Below are positions 34,170 to 42,324 of a stretch of 64,000 bases of DNA, one piece after another. This DNA comes from Haloplanus aerogenes (GTDB lineage: Archaea; Halobacteriota; Halobacteria; Halobacteriales; Haloferacaceae), in the NCBI RefSeq assembly GCF_003856835.1, contig NZ_CP034145.1:62001-126000 (forward strand), given 5' to 3'. The number at the start of each line of letters is the position of its first letter. Position 1 is the first letter of the stretch. The translations under genes were made by a program, and so were the position numbers. A model generated the notes under the pieces. It worked only from the letters and a program-made list of their open reading frames with translations, was not told the DNA's origin and did not search any database.

Positions 34170-34921
34170 AACTCGTCGGTGGTCGACTCGCGCTCGCGCT
34201 CTCCCGCGGCGGCCGCGGCCGCCGCCTTCGCCGCATCGTCGGCCCGCGACCGCACGACGCCAACGACGGCGTAGACGAAGGGCGTATCCACCAGCGCGAT
34301 GAGCAGTTTCAGGAGGTACTGCCCGATCATCAGCGAGACGACGACGTTCCACGGCGTCGGACTGCCGATAGAGACGTACTGCGGCAGGAGGTAGAAGGCC
34401 ACGCCGATGAAGATGACCGTGTCGAGAGCCTGACTCGTCGCCGTGGAGACGATGTTACGGAGCCAGAGGAAGTCGCCCTCGGTCGCGTCACGGAGACGGT
34501 GGAAGACGATCACGTCCCAGTTCTGGCTGACGAGGTAGGCGAGCAGACTCCCGGCGACGATGTTGGTCGCGGGGGCGAGGACGCCCGCGAACTGCGCCGC
34601 GAACTCGGGATTCCGCGCGGGGGCGAGGATGGTCGACCACACCAGCGCCAGCAGGACGAAGTTCATCACGAAGCCGACGTTCACCATCACCTGCGCGTCT
34701 CGCCGTCCGTAGAGTTCTCCGTAACAGTCGGAGGCGAAGAAGGTGAGCGCGTACGCCAGCGCCGCCCCCGGCAGGAAGATGGTGCTCCCAACCCGGGGTA
34801 CGGCGGTTGGCAACGGGATCGCCAGCACCTTCGACGCGGTCAACTGCGCGGTCACTAGCGCCGTGACGAACAGCGACAGGATGGCGACGCGGCCGACCGG
34901 CCAATCGTCGCCGGCGCTCAT
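34166..34921 (-). CDS. Queuosine precursor transporter (VUT/YhhQ family)
   Basis: A 251-residue membrane protein with about six to seven hydrophobic segments. ILSLFVTALVTAQLTASKVL, SDCYGELYGRRDAQVMVNVGF, and TSQALDTVIFIGVAFY are typical of the VUT/YhhQ family, which imports queuine-type precursors (archaeosine pathway in archaea). The C-terminal 30 residues are a charged Ala-rich tail. The gene overlaps the ribbon-helix-helix gene upstream by ATGA; its stop shares TTAG with the rlmE stop. Confidence 0.9.
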   Translation of the reverse strand: MSAGDDWPVGRVAILSLFVTALVTAQLTASKVLAIPLPTAVPRVGSTIFLPGAALAYALTFFASDCYGELYGRRDAQVMVNVGFVMNFVLLALVWSTILAPARNPEFAAQFAGVLAPATNIVAGSLLAYLVSQNWDVIVFHRLRDATEGDFLWLRNIVSTATSQALDTVIFIGVAFYLLPQYVSIGSPTPWNVVVSLMIGQYLLKLLIALVDTPFVYAVVGVVRSRADDAAKAAAAAAAGERERESTTDEF

Positions 34922-35094
34922 TCGTCGGACTCCAGCCGACCGTGCCGGGCGTCGATCTCGTCCAGCACGTCGAGCGTCTTGCGAATCGATGCCCGGACGG
35001 CGTCGCTCCGATTCACGAACTTGCCGTCGTCACCGACGTGGTCGTCCAGATCCTCGAGCAGTTCGTCGGGAATCTCGACGCTTATCTTGGCCAT
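34918..35094 (-). CDS. Ribbon-helix-helix (CopG/MetJ-type) DNA-binding protein
   Basis: A 58-residue protein: an N-terminal strand MAKISVEIPDELLEDLDDHV and then two helices with NRSDAVRASIRKTLDVLDEI, the RHH fold. It probably dimerises and binds DNA. It is co-translated with the queuosine-precursor transporter by an ATGA junction (stop 34918-34920, next start 34921) and may regulate it. The short length had to be read directly from the sequence. Confidence 0.85.
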   Translation of the reverse strand: MAKISVEIPDELLEDLDDHVGDDGKFVNRSDAVRASIRKTLDVLDEIDARHGRLESDE

Positions 35095-35198
35095 ATTTTG
35101 GTATTACGCAGCGAATATCTACCTCTTACGCTTTCGGCCGCGGGACTGTCGACAGATCGACGCCAGCCGGGTCGCAAAGTACTTTGAAGCGCTATCGA

Positions 35199-36515
35199 AT
35201 GCGCAATACGATGACAACGCTGGCGGCGTTCGTCGTGTTCTCGACTCTGCCGCTGGTCGCTCTCACGCTGGCCATCGGGTACTCGCTCGTCTCGATCCGA
35301 CGACTCGACGACCTCCGGCCACTCGTCCTCGTGACACTGTTGGCGTTCATGGCGACCCACCAGTTGACCGAACTGGCGGCGTTCACCCAGGGGGAACTCG
35401 TGGTGAACTACGGAGGCGAACTAACCGAGACGAGCGCCAACCTGCTCGCGAGTTTCGCGTCCTACTTCCTGCTCGATTTCGTTCGCGAGGAGCACCGGCT
35501 GAACGAGCGACTCAGGACCCAGCGTCGCGAACTGCGGCGGACGAGGCGCGCTATCGAGGCATCGGGGCACGCGGTGTGTATTAGCGACGCGGATGGCCGG
35601 ATCGACTACGTGAATCCGGCGTTCGAGGAGATGACGGGGTACTCGGCCGACGAGGTTCGGGGCGAACACCCCGATATCCTGGTGACCGACGGAACGGTCG
35701 AGTACGGAGACAACGAACACGTCCTGCGGCGCAAGGACGGCGAGCGCTACTACGTCCAGCAGACGAGCGCCCCAATCACCGACGAGGACGGCAACTACGA
35801 GGGGTTCGTCTCCATCCAGACTGACATCACCGACCGTAAGCGGCTGGAGAACGACCTCCGTGAGAGCCTCCGGCAGTTGCAAGTGTTCGATCGAATCCTG
35901 CGCCACAACTTCCACAACGGCATAAACGTGATCAAGGGGTACGCGGAGACGATCCAGTCGTCGAGCGACGGCGACGTGGCCGACTATGCGAGCATCGTCG
36001 TCGACCGGAGCGAGACCCTGTTGCACACGGTGGACAAGGAACACGAGATCACGAAGCGGCTGGCGAACCCCAAATCACCCGAACCGCTCGAACTGGCGCC
36101 ACTGCTCGATGCGGCCGTCTCGGCCGTCGAGGAGGCCGATCACGGCGCCGATATCACTGTCACACAGCCACGGGACGTGCGCGTCAAGGCGACGACGGAC
36201 GTTCGACGCGCGGTCGAGGAACTCGTGACGAACGCCGTGATACACTCGGACCGCGAGTCGCCGACCGTAACCGTCGACGTGACTATCGAGGGTGACGAGG
36301 TCGCCGTCAGCGTTGCGGACGACGGGCCGGGGATTCCGGAGATGGAGCGGAAGATTCTGACGAGCGAGCGGGAGATAGAACCGCTGTACCACGGGAGCGG
36401 GATCGGCCTCTGGCTCGTCACCCTGATCGTCCGGCAGTTGGACGGCAGCCTCTCGTTCCACGAGAACGACCCGCGCGGGTGTGTGGTGACCGTTCGGCTC
36501 CCGCTCGCCGACTAA
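35199..36515 (+). CDS. Membrane PAS-domain histidine kinase
   Basis: A 438-residue kinase. Two N-terminal membrane segments (about 9-32 and 41-60), a coiled-coil-like Arg-rich linker (95-118), a PAS/PAC domain (about 115-213: SDADGRIDYVNPAFEEMTGYSA), the H-box DRILRHNFHNGINVIKGYAE with phosphoacceptor His236, and an ATPase domain with N-box EELVTNAVIHS, DDGPGIP and GSGIGLWLV. No receiver domain and no adjacent response regulator. The start at 35199 or 35211 (two close ATG codons) is chosen because it places the membrane segment near the N terminus; longer in-frame extensions cross the RHH gene. Confidence 0.9.
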   Translation: MRNTMTTLAAFVVFSTLPLVALTLAIGYSLVSIRRLDDLRPLVLVTLLAFMATHQLTELAAFTQGELVVNYGGELTETSANLLASFASYFLLDFVREEHRLNERLRTQRRELRRTRRAIEASGHAVCISDADGRIDYVNPAFEEMTGYSADEVRGEHPDILVTDGTVEYGDNEHVLRRKDGERYYVQQTSAPITDEDGNYEGFVSIQTDITDRKRLENDLRESLRQLQVFDRILRHNFHNGINVIKGYAETIQSSSDGDVADYASIVVDRSETLLHTVDKEHEITKRLANPKSPEPLELAPLLDAAVSAVEEADHGADITVTQPRDVRVKATTDVRRAVEELVTNAVIHSDRESPTVTVDVTIEGDEVAVSVADDGPGIPEMERKILTSEREIEPLYHGSGIGLWLVTLIVRQLDGSLSFHENDPRGCVVTVRLPLAD

Positions 36516-36516
36516 C

Positions 36517-38682
36517 CTACGCGTTCGCAGTCCACCGCGAGAGGTCCCGCCGCCCGCCGAACGTCACGAAGAACAGGACGACGAGGCCGGCGCCGTACGC
36601 GAACATCAGCGGAATGGTGACGAGGAACATCGTCATCACGTCGGCGGGCGTGGCGACGGCGGCGAAGGCCATGATGCCGACGGTGACCTCGCGCCAGCGA
36701 TCACGCATCGTCCGGTACGAGACGCCGGCAGTGTTGAGCAGGAGCATGAGGACGGGAACGTCCGCGAGGATGCCGATGCCGGCGGTGGTGAAGAAGATGA
36801 GCCAGAAGAAGTTGGTGATGCGGTAGGCGATGATCATGTTCGCTCGCACGCCGTCAGCGACGAGATAGGAGATGACCGTCGGCGCGACGGTGGTGTAGCC
36901 GAGGACGAAGCCACCGAAGAGGCCGAGGACGAGCGCGGCGGCCCACCCGAAGATGATGTTGCGGTTGCCGCGGACGAAGCCCCGTTCCCGCAGCGCCGGC
37001 CACGCGTAGTACATGACGATGGGGAAGGTGACTGCGGTGGCGATCAGCGTCGAGAACTTCACCTCGAAGATGAGCGCTTCCATCGGGTGGAGCGCGACGA
37101 CGTTGATGCTCTCCGGCGTCACCTGACTCGGCAACTGCGAGAGGAACTGTTCGAACACGCGGCCGATACCGCCGGTGTAGAGCCACCCGAACGTCGCCGC
37201 GAGGACGATACCGAAGACGGCGGCGATACGGAACGCCCGCGAGGTGAGGCTATCGAGGATGAAGGCGATATCGGTGTAGTAGCCGCCGATGTCGTCCTCG
37301 TCTTTCTCGCCGTCGGTGAACTCGTCGAGGAAGGTGCCGCTGGCTCGACTCGCCCGATCGCCGATCTCCTCCGTCGTCGACTGCGGCGCCGACGACTCGG
37401 CCTCGCGCACTTCTTCAGCCTCGTCGAACCGTTCGAGGATGGCCCGCGCTTTCTCCTTGTCGCCGTCGTCCATCGCGTCGCCCGCCATCGACACGGCGTC
37501 GTCCTCGCTCAGGTCGGCGAACGCTTCCGGCGGCGCGGCCCGAATCCCGGCCGCGTCGAGTTCCGAGAGGTCGATGTCGGCCGGGTCGCTCACCGCGATG
37601 GGAGCGGCCGCGTCGTCGAGTTCGGCGTAGACGTAGTACATGAACGCGACGAGGCCGGCGAGGAGGATGCCGAGGGTGGTCCAGAGCGCGAGGCCGACGG
37701 TCCGGGAGACGGGCAGGGAGGCACCGGGCTGGGAGAGCCGTCGACTGCTCCCCATCCACGCCAGCAGGTCGTTGGCGACGGGGAGGCCGCCGCGGGCGAA
37801 GAAGGCGTACACGAGGAGCCCGCCGACGATGCCGATCCCGAGGATGACGTTCCAGTGACCGGCGGCGGCCGCTTTGATGCTGATCTGCTCGCTGCCGCGT
37901 TTGGCCGTCATCACGACTTTCGTGAGATAGAGGCTGAAGCCGTAGAGGACCAGCATAGGAATGGCCCACATGATCTGCGTGAAGGGGTCCGGCGGGGTGA
38001 ACAGGGCGCCGAAGGCGAACATGGCGACGACGGCGTAGCGCCAGCGGTCGCGGAACGTCTCGTACGGCACGATTTCGGCGTAGGCGAGGCCGCTCATCGC
38101 CAGCGGCAGTTGTGCCGCGAGGCCAAAGGAGAGAGTGAGCAGGAAGATGAACTGCGCCCAGAGGACGATGGAGTACGTGGGCGTAAAGCCCGCGGAGAGG
38201 GCGTTGTTGGCGAGGAAGGCGAACATCACCGGGAAGAAGACGAGGTAGCCGTAGGCGAGGCCGGCGAAAAAGAGGACGGTCGCCAACAGGGCACCGAGGG
38301 CGAGTTTCCACCGCGAGATCGGTGACGAGGGCCACATCCCTCGGTCCCGCAGCGCGTCACGGGAGAAGTAGATGAAGACCGGCAGACCGAGGATGATGCC
38401 AGCGACAAGACCGATCTTCGCCTGCAGGAGGATCACGTCGAACGGCGTCTGGGCGATGATCTGGAGTTCGCCCGACGTTGCCGCGTCCATCTGGGAACGG
38501 GTGATCCGTTCGAGGAAGCCCCAGACGTAGAGCCGTAGGGCGTAGAAGGAGCCGATGAACCCGACGAGGAAGACGATGAACACCTTCTGGAGGTCCTTCT
38601 GCGCGGACCGGAGCATCGCGCCGGCGGTCTCGCGGCCGGCGTCCAGGGTCTGACGGGTGTCCTCATCGAGCGCGCTCGACAT
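36517..38682 (-). CDS. tatC2: Double-length TatC translocase subunit (TatCt type)
   Basis: A 721-residue membrane protein in which two TatC modules are fused (about 25-300 and 475-715), joined by an extra hydrophobic segment (about 330-352) and an acidic cytoplasmic linker (about 355-460). Each module has the TatC pattern of about six hydrophobic segments (for example FAYGAGLVVLFFV near the end). This is the known haloarchaeal 14-TM TatCt. It receives folded Tat substrates such as the lipoproteins at 8790 and 45969. It diverges from the single-length tatC at 38803. Confidence 0.95.
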   Translation of the reverse strand: MSSALDEDTRQTLDAGRETAGAMLRSAQKDLQKVFIVFLVGFIGSFYALRLYVWGFLERITRSQMDAATSGELQIIAQTPFDVILLQAKIGLVAGIILGLPVFIYFSRDALRDRGMWPSSPISRWKLALGALLATVLFFAGLAYGYLVFFPVMFAFLANNALSAGFTPTYSIVLWAQFIFLLTLSFGLAAQLPLAMSGLAYAEIVPYETFRDRWRYAVVAMFAFGALFTPPDPFTQIMWAIPMLVLYGFSLYLTKVVMTAKRGSEQISIKAAAAGHWNVILGIGIVGGLLVYAFFARGGLPVANDLLAWMGSSRRLSQPGASLPVSRTVGLALWTTLGILLAGLVAFMYYVYAELDDAAAPIAVSDPADIDLSELDAAGIRAAPPEAFADLSEDDAVSMAGDAMDDGDKEKARAILERFDEAEEVREAESSAPQSTTEEIGDRASRASGTFLDEFTDGEKDEDDIGGYYTDIAFILDSLTSRAFRIAAVFGIVLAATFGWLYTGGIGRVFEQFLSQLPSQVTPESINVVALHPMEALIFEVKFSTLIATAVTFPIVMYYAWPALRERGFVRGNRNIIFGWAAALVLGLFGGFVLGYTTVAPTVISYLVADGVRANMIIAYRITNFFWLIFFTTAGIGILADVPVLMLLLNTAGVSYRTMRDRWREVTVGIMAFAAVATPADVMTMFLVTIPLMFAYGAGLVVLFFVTFGGRRDLSRWTANA

Positions 38683-38802
38683 GCGTTATCGAAGCCGTCT
38701 CGCTGTCATCAATCTTTTCTCTCCGTCGCCGTCCGTGGAGAGCGGTCGGAGCGCGGCGAGATGGAAAAAGGCCTATAACAGCACGGGAGATATGTCGGGT
38801 GA

Positions 38803-40272
38803 ATGGCTGAGGAACCGGAGTCGGAATCACCGGCCGGTACGACGGCGGACGACGATCCGCCGACCGATGGCTCGTCGGACGCGGAGGCCGACAGCCACGA
38901 GGCCGCGGCCGACTCCGAGCGCGAGTCGGACGACGGCGACGTCGACACCGGGAACGGCGCCTTCGATCCGGAGACGGACACGGTCGCCTCGCCGGACGAC
39001 GACGACATTCCCGGCGGCACCATCGAGGACTACATCGACGACGAGTCGGTCATCGCGGCGGACAAGCAGGCACCGATGGGGGCGACGGGGACGCCGGATC
39101 CGTTCGACGAGGACGAACGCCAGAGCGTCTCCGACGCCATCGGCGCGCCAGTCCCCGACTCCGAACTCGAAGAGGACCCGGAACTCGAACTGGATCCGAG
39201 CGTGGTGACGACCGGCGACGGAGAGCGTGACGCCGACGCATCCTCGGGCGCGCCCCCCGACGGCGACGGCACGCCGAGTGACGGCCGCGACCAGATCCCG
39301 GCGGACGCACCCATCCATCGGAGCGAGGACACGGACGGATCGGATGCCGACTCGGTCATCGAATCGAATTCCGACTCGGTCGTCGAAACCGACGCCAACC
39401 CGTCGGCGGACTCCGTGATCGAATCCGAGACGGACGACGCGGCGACCGAACCGTCGGTCGAGGAGAGCGAGACCCCGGAGACCGATCTCACGGCGGCCGA
39501 CGACGATCCGACCGACAACCTCGACGACGGCCTGATCGGAGAGGGACCGGCCTCGGACGAGGAAATGCCGCTCGCGGCCCACATCGAGGAGATGGTGCGT
39601 CGACTCGCCGTCGTCCTCGTCGTCGGCGGCGTCGTTGCCCTCGCCGTCTTCCCCATCGCGGACCAGGTGATCAACTTCCTCTGGAACTCCCACATCCCCG
39701 GTGCGGAGACCATCACGGACCGGCGCCCGCGGCTCTACGGCCCGCTCGAACTCCTCCTCACGGAGCTGAAGGTCGCGGCGCTGGCCGGCTTCGTCGTCGG
39801 TCTCCCCGTCGCAGTCTACGAAACGTATCTGTTCATGCGTCCCGGTCTCTTCCCGCGCGAACGCCGCTACTACCTCGCCGCCATCCCGACCAGCCTCGTG
39901 TTGGCGTTGATCGGCGTCGCCTTCGCTCACTTCGTCGTCCTCCCCGCCATCTTCGCGTACTTCACCGCCTACACGACGGGCACCGCCGTCGTCGCGTTCG
40001 GCCTCAAGGAGACGTTCAGCCTCATTCTCGTCCTCATGGGCTACATGGCGCTCGTCTTCCAGATTCCCCTGTTCATCATGCTCGCGATCATGATGAATCT
40101 CACCACGCGGATCTGGTTGGAGGACCGTCGCCTCCTGTTCTGGGGCGGCTTCCTCGGCGTCGCCTTCCTCGTCAGCCCCGATCCGACGGGGATGGCCCCC
40201 ATCATCGTCGCCGCGACGATGATTTCGCTGTTCGAGGGGACACTGGCACTCCTCCGGTGGACGGGGAACTAG
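38803..40272 (+). CDS. tatC1: TatC translocase subunit with long acidic N-terminal extension (TatCo type)
   Basis: A 489-residue protein. Residues 1-258 are extremely acidic and Ser/Asp-rich with repeats such as DSVIESNSDSVVETDAN; the TatC core begins at about 259 (PLAAHIEEMVRRLAVVLVVG) with the family's conserved FMRPGLFPRERRYY and SPDPTGMAP near the end. With TatA subunits it forms the twin-arginine translocase, the dominant secretion route in haloarchaea. The acidic extension is larger than the core and cytoplasmic by topology. The intergenic region to the divergent tatC2 is 120 bp. Confidence 0.95.
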   Translation: MAEEPESESPAGTTADDDPPTDGSSDAEADSHEAAADSERESDDGDVDTGNGAFDPETDTVASPDDDDIPGGTIEDYIDDESVIAADKQAPMGATGTPDPFDEDERQSVSDAIGAPVPDSELEEDPELELDPSVVTTGDGERDADASSGAPPDGDGTPSDGRDQIPADAPIHRSEDTDGSDADSVIESNSDSVVETDANPSADSVIESETDDAATEPSVEESETPETDLTAADDDPTDNLDDGLIGEGPASDEEMPLAAHIEEMVRRLAVVLVVGGVVALAVFPIADQVINFLWNSHIPGAETITDRRPRLYGPLELLLTELKVAALAGFVVGLPVAVYETYLFMRPGLFPRERRYYLAAIPTSLVLALIGVAFAHFVVLPAIFAYFTAYTTGTAVVAFGLKETFSLILVLMGYMALVFQIPLFIMLAIMMNLTTRIWLEDRRLLFWGGFLGVAFLVSPDPTGMAPIIVAATMISLFEGTLALLRWTGN

Positions 40273-40355
40273 GTTCTAGTCCCCACGGACTACTGGGGAG
40301 CAGTACGGAACCGTACCGAGGAACGCTCTTGTAGGGGTGCGCTCTACCGTCACCC

Positions 40356-40985
40356 ATGCCGACCCTCCTCCTCGCCCGGCACGGCGAGACGACGTGGAAC
40401 CGAGACGGCCGTCTGCAGGGCTGGGCACCGACACCGCTGACCGACCGCGGTCACGAACAGGCGCGGGCGCTCGCGGCCGCCGTCGACACCGAGTACGACG
40501 TGGACCGCATCGTCGCCTCCGACCTCCGGCGCGCCAGACAGACGGCGTCGTATCTCGCCGACCGCGTCGGGCGTGAGCCGACGTTCGAGTCGTCGTGGCG
40601 CGAACGCGACTTCGGCCGGTATCAGGGGCTTCCCCACGAGACGGTGTTCGAGGACCACGAGCGATTGTCGCTCAAGCGCGCCGGCCGGGAGGCCGTCGAC
40701 GCCCGCCCGGAGAGCGGCGAGAGCCTCCGCGACGTGCGCGAACGCGTCCTCGCGGGCTGGAACCGGCTCCTCGCCGACAGCGGCGCCGACGAGACGGTGG
40801 CCGTCGTCGCCCACGGCGGGCCGCTGTATCTCCTTCTGGGCGCCGTCGAGGACCGCAATATCGTCGACGCGGTGACGGAGAGGACCCAGCACAACTGTGC
40901 GCTGAACGAACTCCGCGTGACCGACGGGGCGCCGACCGTCGTCTCGGAGAACCGGACGGACTTCCTCGACGAAGTGCGCACGTGA
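40356..40985 (+). CDS. Histidine phosphatase family protein (phosphoglycerate mutase-like)
   Basis: A 209-residue enzyme. The active-site RHGETTWNRDGRLQGW holds catalytic His9 near the N terminus; RARQTA, ERDFGRYQG and VVAHGGPLYLLLG carry the second conserved His. It removes or moves a phosphate on an unidentified substrate. The ATG is 83 bp after tatC1. Substrate unclear: dPGM, alpha-ribazole phosphatase and general phosphatases share this pattern. Confidence 0.92.
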   Translation: MPTLLLARHGETTWNRDGRLQGWAPTPLTDRGHEQARALAAAVDTEYDVDRIVASDLRRARQTASYLADRVGREPTFESSWRERDFGRYQGLPHETVFEDHERLSLKRAGREAVDARPESGESLRDVRERVLAGWNRLLADSGADETVAVVAHGGPLYLLLGAVEDRNIVDAVTERTQHNCALNELRVTDGAPTVVSENRTDFLDEVRT

Positions 40986-41068
40986 GTCGGGCGGATCGTT
41001 GTAACTGTGTCCCGGCGGTCGTCACTCCCCGATCGGTGACTGCCGGAACTGACTCACAACGGTCCGCC

Positions 41069-41935
41069 TCAGTCCTCGCGGACGGGATACTCCTGTTCGA
41101 GGTCCGGGGCGGTCGACTCCGCGTTCTCGCCCGCAGGACTCACGCTCCCGGTCCGGTACCCGTGTAGGTCGAGCGTAACGTGATCGAAGCCGGCGTCGGT
41201 GAGGTGTTCGCGGGCGGCGCGGGCGAAGTCCCGGTCCAGCGCCGCGTCGAGTTCGTCGGGCGCGACTTCGATGCGTGCGAGGCCGTCGTGGTCGCGGACG
41301 CGGAACTGCGAGAACCCCCACGTCCGAAGGAGGCGTTCGGCCTTCTCCACGCGCGTTAGTTTCTCCTCGGTCACCTCCAGCCCGGTCGGGATGCGCGAGG
41401 AGAGACACGCCATCGAGGGTTTGTCGGCGACGGAGAGGCCGTAGCGCTCGGCCGCCTTCCGCACCTCAGCCTTGGTGATGTCGTGTGCGAGGAGGGGCGA
41501 AAAGACTTCGAGTTCCTCGACCGCACGGAGGCCGGGGCGATGCCCCTCGCCGGGGTCGGAGGCGTTCGTGCCGTCACAGACGGTCGAGAACCCGAGGTCG
41601 CGGGCCACGTCGTACATCTTCCCGAGACGCATCGTCCGGCAGTGGTAACAGCGCTCGCCGTCGTTTTCGACGAAGTCGGGGTTGTCGAGTTCGGAGAACG
41701 TCACCGTCTCGTGGCGGATGCCGATCTCGTCGGCCACGCGGCGGGCGTCGTCGAGTTCCTCGGCAGGGAGCGTCTCGCTTCGGGCCGTACACGCCACGGC
41801 GTCGTCGCCGAGGGCGTCGCGGGCGAGGGCGGCGACGACGCTGGAGTCGACGCCGCCGGAGAAGGCGACGACGACGCCGTCACGCTCGGCCAGGGCGTCG
41901 CGGGCGGCGTCGAGTTTCGCGTCGAGGGCAGTCAT
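41069..41935 (-). CDS. larE: ATP-dependent sacrificial sulfur transferase LarE
   Basis: A 288-residue PP-loop enzyme, SGGVDSS at about 26-32, with CYHCRTMRLGKMYDVA and DKPSMACLSSRIPTG, the segment carrying the sacrificial Cys in LarE. It thiolates the pyridine carboxylate to build the nickel pincer nucleotide cofactor of LarA-type racemases. LarB, the preceding pathway enzyme, is encoded at 50298-51065, about 8.4 kb away; LarC and LarA are not in the window. C-terminal residues 260-288 are an acidic tail. Confidence 0.9.
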   Translation of the reverse strand: MTALDAKLDAARDALAERDGVVVAFSGGVDSSVVAALARDALGDDAVACTARSETLPAEELDDARRVADEIGIRHETVTFSELDNPDFVENDGERCYHCRTMRLGKMYDVARDLGFSTVCDGTNASDPGEGHRPGLRAVEELEVFSPLLAHDITKAEVRKAAERYGLSVADKPSMACLSSRIPTGLEVTEEKLTRVEKAERLLRTWGFSQFRVRDHDGLARIEVAPDELDAALDRDFARAAREHLTDAGFDHVTLDLHGYRTGSVSPAGENAESTAPDLEQEYPVRED

Positions 41936-42036
41936 TGCCCGCCCCTACCGTACCGACGGGCAAAAGCGCGTTGTCTGGGTCGGCGGAGAAAGATTCTTTC
42001 CGCTGTGCTGACCACTCGTCGACCGGGGAGACGGAA

Positions 42037-42282
42037 ATGCCTGCCAAAACGGGGACCTCACACGCGCTCGCGGCGTTCGTCAGTCTCGTTGTCGGATCGA
42101 TGCTCTCGAAATACGTGTGGACGTACACGCCACCGCTCGCGGAGGCGGGAGCGACCATCGGCCGACAGCTCGAACCGCTGATCGGCGCGCCGCTGTCGCA
42201 GGAAGTGACCGGCGGCCTCGTCCTGATCCTCGCGCTCTCGTTCGTCTGGGGCGTCGTCTACCACCTCGGTCGCCACGGGTAG
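42037..42282 (+). CDS. Small membrane protein with two hydrophobic segments
   Basis: An 81-residue protein. Hydrophobic stretches lie at about 9-24 (HALAAFVSLVVGSMLS) and 58-77 (GGLVLILALSFVWGVVYHL), separated by a region rich in Pro, Glu and Gly. It diverges from larE by 101 bp and ends 42 bp before the MutS-like gene. Family unknown; probably a haloarchaea-specific membrane protein. Confidence 0.7.
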   Translation: MPAKTGTSHALAAFVSLVVGSMLSKYVWTYTPPLAEAGATIGRQLEPLIGAPLSQEVTGGLVLILALSFVWGVVYHLGRHG

Positions 42283-42324
42283 GACCCGCAACGTTTTGCC
42301 GGATGGGGCGATACACTGCCCCGA

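Noticed and set aside
42301-42324. Second start for the MutS-like gene further upstream
   Set aside because: The ATG at 42325 gives the conserved helix-hairpin-helix start and no in-frame start precedes it closely.
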